Positions 14,579-19,422 of a DNA stretch of 19,422 nt are shown here, one piece after another; the first letter of the stretch is position 1; each line of letters begins with the position of its first letter. The translations under genes were made by a program, and so were the position numbers. Source of the DNA: DATKGN01 sp964385705 (GTDB taxonomy: Bacteria; Patescibacteriota; Microgenomatia; UBA10105; UBA927); the NCBI GenBank assembly GCA_964385705.1, contig CAYLQG010000016.1, forward strand, positions 1 through 19,422, written 5' to 3'. A model generated the notes under the pieces. It did not search any database and was not told the DNA's origin. It was given only the letters and a program-made list of their open reading frames with translations.

Positions 14579-15023
14579 TCGTGGCGCCGAGCTCTGCGGC
14601 AGGGGCTGCAACCGTAATTCTGCTATCCGTAACGCTTTTTAGGATTGTATAGTTTGTGTTATATGAGGAAGTACAATCCGAAACAGCAGCTCCTCCGTTT
14701 GTCAGCGGATCAACGGGAAGAGCCGCCAGATATGTCGTTACGAGCGATGCACAAAGATCAATACCTCCGGCTTTTTCTATTATTTTTGCGGAGTTAGTGA
14801 TCCCTGCCGGCAATGTGCCGCGGTTTGTAACCGCATATTGTTGTACTGCATTGAGTATCGCAACGACGTCGCTTCTCCTCTTGGTATTATTTGCGTCGGA
14901 AAATTGTCTGCTCGGATTGATAGCGACCAGCACAATTGCAATAAGGACAGCAATGATGCCCATCACAACCATGAGCTCTATGAGTGTGAAACCGCGTACC
15001 CGATCCCTATATAAATTCCCCAT
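14562..15023 (-). CDS. Type IV pilin/pseudopilin (prepilin-type N-terminal cleavage site)
   Basis: A 153-residue prepilin with a short basic leader (1-11) ending in G-FTLIEL, the prepilin peptidase site (cut after Gly11) with the conserved Glu at mature position 5 (Glu16). A hydrophobic helix (12-35) follows and then a small globular domain with two cysteines (91 and 117) that may form a disulfide loop, as in many pilin D-regions. It would be processed by PilD and inserted in a type IV pilus or secretion pseudopilus; in CPR bacteria pili are thought to serve host attachment or DNA uptake (family knowledge). No other pilus genes are in the window, so this is an isolated pilin. No strong ribosome binding site is visible. 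Confidence 0.92.
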   Translation of the reverse strand: MGNLYRDRVRGFTLIELMVVMGIIAVLIAIVLVAINPSRQFSDANNTKRRSDVVAILNAVQQYAVTNRGTLPAGITNSAKIIEKAGGIDLCASLVTTYLAALPVDPLTNGGAAVSDCTSSYNTNYTILKSVTDSRITVAAPAAELGATISATQ

Positions 15024-15076
15024 ATTCTCACATTAATGAGTAAAAGACCTTGCGTCAAGGGGAAGGAAGATGACAA

Positions 15077-16876
15077 TTACAATGCAGATGGCGGAATATC
15101 CTCTTTTCTCACTACATAATGTTCAATAATCAACAGATCCAGACCGGAGCCAATAAAGGTCGCTATGGCATCCTCGGGCGAATTGACAATCGGCTCCCCT
15201 CTCAGATTAAACGACGTATTGAGAAGCACATAGACACCGGTTTTATCCCCGAATCGTTTTACAATGTCGAAGTAGAGTGCATTCTGTTTCCGCGTAATAA
15301 TCTGAGGACGCGCCGATCCGTCAACGTGCGTCACTGCAGGAATCACACGGCGCATTTCTTTCCTGACCGGGAACACACCGAGCATGAAGTTTGCTAAGTT
15401 TGTATAGTCTTTTCGGCCGGTATCAAAATATATTTTTATCTTTGAAGCAAGAACGACCGGTGCAAATGGCCTATATGGTTCCCTGAATTTTATGCGGACA
15501 TTAACGATATCCTTCATTTTTCCATTCCTCGGACTTGCAAGAATCGACCGCGCTCCAAGCGCTCTTGGGCCCCATTCTGCAGAGCCATGGAAAAATCCGA
15601 TGACTTTATCAGCCGTAAGCGCATCGACAATATAGGAAACAAGCCGGCGCTCACTCTCAATCTTAGTAAATGATATATGATGCTTTTTGAGCGTACTGAC
15701 GATTTGGTCATCAGTAAATTTGTCCCCGAAATATGCAGTATTTTGCCGCCACGTTCGTTTGTTCCCCAAGAGCGCATGGTAGACGTAAAGCGCGGCTCCG
15801 AACGCGCCGCCGTCGTCTCCCGCTGCCGGCTGGACGAACAGCCGCTTAAACGGTGTTTTTTGTAAAATTGCCGTATTTGCGACGCTGTTAAGCGCGACAC
15901 CACCCCCTATGACAAGGTTATCAAGTTTCGTTTCCTTATATAATGTATTGGCCATACCGATCAGCATCTCCTCAGTCACAGCCTGAATGGAAGCGGCGAT
16001 ATCTGCGTATCTCTGATTACGGCGGCATAACTCCGGATAATTTGACGGTTTCGGTCCGAAATATGCAGGATAGCGGGAGCGTCTGGTAAAAAAATGCATA
16101 TCACACGGCCGGGGAGGTCCGAAAAGATCAGTGAATTTGTTGCCGTAGGCAATATCCGCTGACCGGTGAAAAGTGAAATAATCCATATGAAGGGAAAATG
16201 ATCCGTCCGGATATATGTCTATAAGTTTCTTAACCTGACTCACATATTTCGGTTTGCCGTATGATGCCATGCCCATCACTTTATATTCCCCGTCATTAAC
16301 TTCAAAGCCTAAAAATGCAGTAAACGCGCTATAGAGGAGCCCAAGACTGTGCGGGAACCGCTGTTCTTTTGTCAACGTGATCGTATTACCTGCTCCGACA
16401 CCGAAGGCTGTTGTCGACCATTCGCCTGCGCCGTCGACCGTCAAAATTGCCGCTTTCGTAAATCCTGACGGATAAAAACTGGCGGCCGCGTGAGACAAGT
16501 GATGTGCGGTAAATAGGATTTTTCCGCTTCCAACGTCCAATTTGTCCATGAGGATTGAGCGGACCCACAACTTTTCGGAAAACCAACTCGTCATCGCATG
16601 GGTGAAAAGACCGAGCGACCACGGATAAGTTGCAAATACACTCATGAGAATCCTGTGAAACTTCAGGAAGGGCTTTTCATAGAAAACGATGTACGAGAGT
16701 TCCTTCGTCTTGATTCCTGCTTGTCTGAGACAAAACGCTACAGCACCCTCCGGATATGCGTTATCATGTTTCTTACGGGAAAATCGCTCCTCAGCTGATG
16801 CTGCGACAACAACGCCGTCTTTTATTAAACACGCGGCTGATTCATGATAAAAACAGGAAATGCCTAATATATACAT
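15077..16876 (-). CDS. Carbamoyltransferase of the NodU/CmcH family
   Basis: A full-length 599-residue two-domain enzyme. The N-terminal TsaD/Kae1-like domain carries AHHLSHAAASFYPSGF (124-139, metal-binding His), VDGAGEW (147-153), GEYKVMGMASYG (196-207), GGGVALNSVAN (324-334) and DDGGAFGAAL (354-363). The C-terminal domain has EWGPRALGARSIL (434-446) and FREPYRPFAP (464-473). Family members transfer the carbamoyl group from carbamoyl phosphate through a carbamoyl-adenylate to a hydroxyl of a sugar, antibiotic or toxin. The acceptor here is unknown; a surface glycan is plausible given the nearby glycosyltransferases (inference). It starts 3 bp after the stop of a small membrane protein, so the two are translated together from one mRNA. 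Confidence 0.93.
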   Translation of the reverse strand: MYILGISCFYHESAACLIKDGVVVAASAEERFSRKKHDNAYPEGAVAFCLRQAGIKTKELSYIVFYEKPFLKFHRILMSVFATYPWSLGLFTHAMTSWFSEKLWVRSILMDKLDVGSGKILFTAHHLSHAAASFYPSGFTKAAILTVDGAGEWSTTAFGVGAGNTITLTKEQRFPHSLGLLYSAFTAFLGFEVNDGEYKVMGMASYGKPKYVSQVKKLIDIYPDGSFSLHMDYFTFHRSADIAYGNKFTDLFGPPRPCDMHFFTRRSRYPAYFGPKPSNYPELCRRNQRYADIAASIQAVTEEMLIGMANTLYKETKLDNLVIGGGVALNSVANTAILQKTPFKRLFVQPAAGDDGGAFGAALYVYHALLGNKRTWRQNTAYFGDKFTDDQIVSTLKKHHISFTKIESERRLVSYIVDALTADKVIGFFHGSAEWGPRALGARSILASPRNGKMKDIVNVRIKFREPYRPFAPVVLASKIKIYFDTGRKDYTNLANFMLGVFPVRKEMRRVIPAVTHVDGSARPQIITRKQNALYFDIVKRFGDKTGVYVLLNTSFNLRGEPIVNSPEDAIATFIGSGLDLLIIEHYVVRKEDIPPSAL

Positions 16877-16879
16877 ACG

Positions 16880-17128
16880 CTATTGCTCATGCGCATTCGT
16901 GAGATCCGGAATCGGATAGCGCCAAGGTACGAAGTTCGATTGTTTATTCGGTTTATTCGGTTTATTCGGTTTCTTCAGTCCTAACGGATCGGAAAAAATC
17001 CTCACCCCCGGTGCGATAATCCACATAAGAAGAATATATAGTAATCCGAACAGAATGTGCGCTTCCGCGTTTCCGATAACACGGGCAATCTTTTTCCACT
17101 TCTGAAAGACAGCCTGAAACGTATCCAT
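16880..17128 (-). CDS. Small membrane protein associated with carbamoyltransferase (SxtJ-like)
   Basis: An 82-residue protein with one membrane helix (about 23-41), then SDPLGLKK (46-53), a short Pro-Asn-Lys repeat (54-62) and a tail with VPWRYP (67-72). From memory, the order helix, R-x-x-x-DPL, linker, aromatic W/Y motif matches the C-terminal half of SxtJ-type proteins, which lie beside carbamoyltransferase genes; I could not check this by alignment. It may anchor or assist the enzyme at the membrane. The start is ATG 17128, with TATAAT (17142-17137) ending 8 nt upstream; an in-frame TTG lies just before it. The linker is encoded by three perfect 9-bp repeats and so may vary in length between strains. 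Confidence 0.7.
   Translation of the reverse strand: MDTFQAVFQKWKKIARVIGNAEAHILFGLLYILLMWIIAPGVRIFSDPLGLKKPNKPNKPNKQSNFVPWRYPIPDLTNAHEQ
16943..16969. repeat. Three perfect tandem copies of a 9-bp unit within a coding region
   Basis: TTTATTCGG occurs three times in tandem (16943-16951, 16952-16960, 16961-16969) with a degenerate fourth copy to 16978. Being a multiple of three it adds or removes Pro-Asn-Lys triplets in the minus-strand protein without a frameshift. Confidence 0.85.
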
Positions 17129-17136
17129 CAAACCGG

Positions 17137-17171
17137 ATTATATACCAGATTCAGCCCTGGTACGATATAAT
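17137..17171. promoter_or_regulatory. Divergent back-to-back promoters with a central inverted repeat
   Basis: A minus-strand TATAAT (17142-17137) serves the SxtJ-like gene and a plus-strand TATAAT (17166-17171) the DUF2127-like gene; each ends 8-9 nt before its ATG. Between them is a perfect 6-bp inverted repeat TACCAG (17143-17148) / CTGGTA (17157-17162) with an 8-nt spacer, almost exactly centred between the two boxes. Each promoter's -35 zone overlaps the other's -10, so the two probably compete, and the dyad could be an operator for both. Confidence 0.6.
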
Positions 17172-17180
17172 AGGCAGACG

Positions 17181-17669
17181 ATGAAAGAAAATGAAGAACA
17201 GGAAGTATCGTACGTCATAGTGGGGTACAAAATCATAAGCGGCATTTTCGAAGTCTTGTTTGCCATTGCCCTCGCATTTTTCCGTCGGCCAATTTATCAC
17301 TGGTACCTCAGGATGAGCACGCAGGAGCTTTTTGAGGATCCGCACGACCTCTTAGCCCGTACGTTCCAGACAATCGTGCCGGTCGTGAACCAGCACCGTA
17401 TTTACCTCATATTTTTATTGAGTATTCTTGGAGTAACAAAAGTTATCGGAGCAATCGGCATACTCAGGAGGAAAGAATGGGGACTCGACCTTATGGTCGG
17501 ACTTTTCGTCTTTCTTCTGCCGTTTGATCTTTACAACCTTATCACCCATCCGAGTATCCTCAAATGTGTGTATCTCGTTATCAACTCCATCATCGTTCTT
17601 TACCTCGTACGGCACCGTACACACTACTACGTCAAAAAAATACGCCACGCGCTCCGTTCTAAGAGTTGA
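17181..17669 (+). CDS. DUF2127-like small integral membrane protein
   Basis: A 162-residue protein with four predicted membrane segments (about 8-30, 74-96, 102-120 and 124-145). The opening VIVGYKIISGIFEVLF, the second helix starting with a KVIGAIGILRRKEWG turn, and the basic C-terminal tail agree with the DUF2127 family of uncharacterised membrane proteins. No enzymatic motif is seen. The start is supported by TATAAT (17166-17171) ending 9 nt upstream. It shares a divergent control region with the SxtJ-like/carbamoyltransferase operon, which hints at joint control, and its 3' end faces the NUDIX gene with a 16-bp gap. Confidence 0.7.
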   Translation: MKENEEQEVSYVIVGYKIISGIFEVLFAIALAFFRRPIYHWYLRMSTQELFEDPHDLLARTFQTIVPVVNQHRIYLIFLLSILGVTKVIGAIGILRRKEWGLDLMVGLFVFLLPFDLYNLITHPSILKCVYLVINSIIVLYLVRHRTHYYVKKIRHALRSKS

Positions 17670-17685
17670 ATGTGTGAGCCCGGGA

Positions 17686-18090
17686 TTAACCGGTTAATCC
17701 GCGTTTTTTAAGTTCCCGGAAAAGGAGAATAACAGCGGGAGCCGTTTCTGACATCCGGTTATACTCCCCGCTTGAAAAAAAACCGATTTCTTCAATCTCG
17801 GATGATGGCTTCATGGAGCCCGCATGGAAGCCCATATAACATCTGAGGATAACATTTATACCGGCCGGTTCCCCATATGCCGGCGCTTCAAATACCTGAA
17901 ACGGTTGAACACTTAGGGGAGTGAGATCAACGGATAATTCTTCGCGGAGTTCACGTGCTAGCGTTTCGTTGTCCGTCTCACCACTCACCGGTTTGCCTCC
18001 CGGAAGATAAAAGGCGTGTTTATTGTGTGACCGCACGAGGAGAAGTTTTTTATCTCGTATATATACATAGCCGACGGCAACGATTTTCAT
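17686..18090 (-). CDS. NUDIX hydrolase
   Basis: A 134-residue single-domain NUDIX protein. The box GX5EX7REUXEEXGU reads G32-E38-R46-E47-L48-x-E50-E51 and ends S53-V54, so the metal-binding glutamates are intact and only the late Gly is Ser. The strand RDKKLLLVRSHNKHAFYLPGG (12-32) precedes it as usual. Members hydrolyse nucleoside diphosphates linked to another group; the substrate is not predictable, but pairing with a glycosyltransferase makes a nucleotide sugar or a damaged nucleotide possible (inference). Its ATG overlaps the TGA of the upstream GT4 gene (ATGA, 18090-18087), and GGAG (18102-18099) lies 8 nt before the start, so it is translationally coupled. Confidence 0.92.
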   Translation of the reverse strand: MKIVAVGYVYIRDKKLLLVRSHNKHAFYLPGGKPVSGETDNETLARELREELSVDLTPLSVQPFQVFEAPAYGEPAGINVILRCYMGFHAGSMKPSSEIEEIGFFSSGEYNRMSETAPAVILLFRELKKRGLTG

Positions 18091-19337
18091 CTCATTTTCT
18101 CCGAATGGACATCATCATAGATGGCGTCGACTCTGGAAGCTATATTTTTCCATGTCAAATCCATAATACTTTCCCGGATCGACCGGCCGACCGACTCACG
18201 CTTCTCCTTATCCATGAGAAACTCTTCCATCTGGGAGGCGAGTAAAAGCGGGTTATTCACGGATGTAATAAGAGAGGAGTGCTTATCGTCAATAAGTGTT
18301 GCAATGCCCGTCACGTTAGTCATAATGACCGGCACTCCGCACGCCATCGCCTCAAGCGCCGACAGCCCGAAGGATTCATAATGCGAGGGCATCACCACGA
18401 TGTCAGCAGCATTGTAATAATACGGAAGCATTTCCTGTTTCTGCTGATGGACGAAGTGGACCGTCGCAGTAAGATGAAGCGTTTTACGGACGCCATCGAG
18501 TGATTTTAACGTTTTGGACCACATGGAGGGATGTGAGTTCACGTCACCGCCGACAATAATGAGACTAACCGGGAGCGATGGATTTCGTTTCGTCAGTATT
18601 TTCATCGCATAGATAAGTACATCGATCCCTTTGAGCGGCTCTATGCGCCCGACGAATACCACAAGATGTTCATCGGATCGTATGTCAATTTTTTCCTTCG
18701 CTACAGCCGTGTCGATCGGTCGGAATATATCCGCATCAACGCCTGGGGGGATGAGAGCGATACGGTTTCTGGGCACGTCGTAAAGGAATTGCAGATACTG
18801 CGCATCGGAAGTGCTCGGAGCTATAATCCGGTCAGCTTCATGCGCCAACATCATCTCCGACTCAATACGTTCTTCGTTTTCCTTCTCCATTTCATCGCGA
18901 GCGACCATATTCTTCATGAGGGCGAGCGTATGAAAGGTCATAATGAACGGAATTCCGGATTTTGCAGGATCCCAAACGAGTTTGGCGATCAAACCGGAAA
19001 GATAATAATGTGCGTGGACGACGTCATAGACAATCTTTTCTTTTGCACAAAAATCTTTCACCCCGGCAACAAAATCCGGTATAAATTGCCTGAGTTCTTT
19101 TTTCGGAACATGCTCCTCGGGTCCCGCTACGATATGAATAACTCTAAAACCGTTAGCCACTTCAACGACCGGTTTATTGTCCCTATCCTGCGACCTCGTA
19201 AACACATCCACCTGATTACCCAGCAGTGCGAGCTGCCGTGAAAGCTCCATGACGTACACGTTCATCCCGCCGGATTCTTTTCCTTCCTGAGAGGCCAAAG
19301 GACACGTATGGTAGGAAATCATCGCAATGCGTTTCAT
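18087..19337 (-). CDS. GT4-family glycosyltransferase (GT-B fold), MshA/sucrose-phosphate-synthase-like
   Basis: A 416-residue retaining glycosyltransferase. The N-terminal domain has GGMNVYV (23-29), the acceptor/donor loop of MshA-like enzymes, and VHAHYYLSG (107-115, His110). The C-terminal nucleotide-sugar domain has PPGVD (197-201), VGRIEPLKG (229-237) and the EX7E motif ESFGLSALE (321-329). Members use NDP- or UDP-sugars; MshA makes a mycothiol precursor from inositol phosphate and UDP-GlcNAc and relatives make sucrose phosphate, but this remote CPR relative could instead add a sugar to a lipid or surface polymer. It starts 11 bp after the end of an upstream gene and overlaps the NUDIX gene by 4 bp, so it lies in an operon that begins beyond the window. 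Confidence 0.92.
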   Translation of the reverse strand: MKRIAMISYHTCPLASQEGKESGGMNVYVMELSRQLALLGNQVDVFTRSQDRDNKPVVEVANGFRVIHIVAGPEEHVPKKELRQFIPDFVAGVKDFCAKEKIVYDVVHAHYYLSGLIAKLVWDPAKSGIPFIMTFHTLALMKNMVARDEMEKENEERIESEMMLAHEADRIIAPSTSDAQYLQFLYDVPRNRIALIPPGVDADIFRPIDTAVAKEKIDIRSDEHLVVFVGRIEPLKGIDVLIYAMKILTKRNPSLPVSLIIVGGDVNSHPSMWSKTLKSLDGVRKTLHLTATVHFVHQQKQEMLPYYYNAADIVVMPSHYESFGLSALEAMACGVPVIMTNVTGIATLIDDKHSSLITSVNNPLLLASQMEEFLMDKEKRESVGRSIRESIMDLTWKNIASRVDAIYDDVHSEKMR

Positions 19338-19348
19338 AGTTTATTAAA

Positions 19349-19422
19349 TTATTTTTCCTGAGGAGTCTGAGAATTACCTGAAGTATCATTTCCGATTTTG
19401 AGATTCAGTTCACCCTTCATAA
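19349..19422 (-). CDS. C-terminal end of an upstream gene (partial)
   Basis: The frame read from the window edge ends at TAA (19351-19349). The last residues, MKGELNLKIGND followed by a Ser/Thr/Gln/Pro-rich tail ending QEK, are hydrophilic and look like a flexible C-terminus. An internal ATG is visible but the protein probably starts outside the window. Only 11 bp separate it from the GT4 gene, which suggests co-transcription. The family cannot be told. Confidence 0.5.
   Translation of the reverse strand, partial: MKGELNLKIGNDTSGNSQTPQEK

Noticed and set aside
16943..16978. Tandem repeats as a CRISPR array
   Set aside because: Units are 9 bp with no spacers and lie inside a coding frame; no cas genes are present.
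10043..18089. Possible TGA=Gly code (code 25) of some CPR lineages
   Set aside because: Several genes end cleanly at TGA right before the next gene, and no frame is interrupted by in-frame TGA codons.

Overview
The window is a dense stretch of bacterial chromosome with short intergenic gaps. It suggests a small-genome Candidate Phyla Radiation (Patescibacteria) bacterium, perhaps of the Microgenomates group. That placement is inference, from: a short prolyl-tRNA synthetase without an editing insertion, many promoters whose -10 box lies only 6-9 nt before the start codon (leaderless mRNAs), several multi-membrane GT-C-type proteins, a type IV pseudopilin, and a NodU-type carbamoyltransferase beside a small membrane protein. 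TGA is used as a stop (for example at 10043-10045, 14576-14578 and 18087-18089), so the TGA=Gly code of Gracilibacteria/Absconditabacteria does not apply.

Layout. Positions 82-6220 hold five minus-strand genes: a methyltransferase-like protein with a degenerate SAM motif, an MsbA-type ABC exporter, a short-chain dehydrogenase, a NagB/6-phosphogluconolactonase-fold protein with altered active-site residues, and a large membrane protein. After a gene-free divergent region (6221-6562) comes a five-gene plus-strand block (6563-11937): an MccF-clade S66 peptidase, a short ProRS, a degenerate HisRS/HisZ-like protein, a core-only AsnRS-like enzyme without an anticodon-binding domain, and a SAM methyltransferase. 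Two unrecognised minus-strand genes follow (12017-12945), the first with a strong Shine-Dalgarno site, unlike most neighbours. Then come a GT39-like membrane glycosyltransferase (plus), a convergent pseudopilin that overlaps it, and a carbamoyltransferase with an SxtJ-like membrane partner. Across a compact divergent promoter lies a DUF2127-like membrane protein. The window closes with a GT4 glycosyltransferase translationally coupled to a NUDIX hydrolase, and the last codons of one more gene.

How the genes may work together. Much of the window (ABC exporter, membrane glycosyltransferases, carbamoyltransferase, GT4, pilin) points to cell-surface and glycan work. The most unusual part is the block at 6563-11937. 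Three class II aminoacyl-tRNA-synthetase-fold proteins (one probably a normal housekeeping ProRS, one with loss of key catalytic residues, one catalytically plausible but without a tRNA-binding domain) sit with a methyltransferase and with a peptidase clade known for cleaving an aminoacyl-nucleotide antibiotic. This could be a small aminoacyl-ligase pathway with a self-protection enzyme, but this is a hypothesis built on gene neighbourhood and motifs only. No rRNA, tRNA, CRISPR array or insertion sequence was seen.
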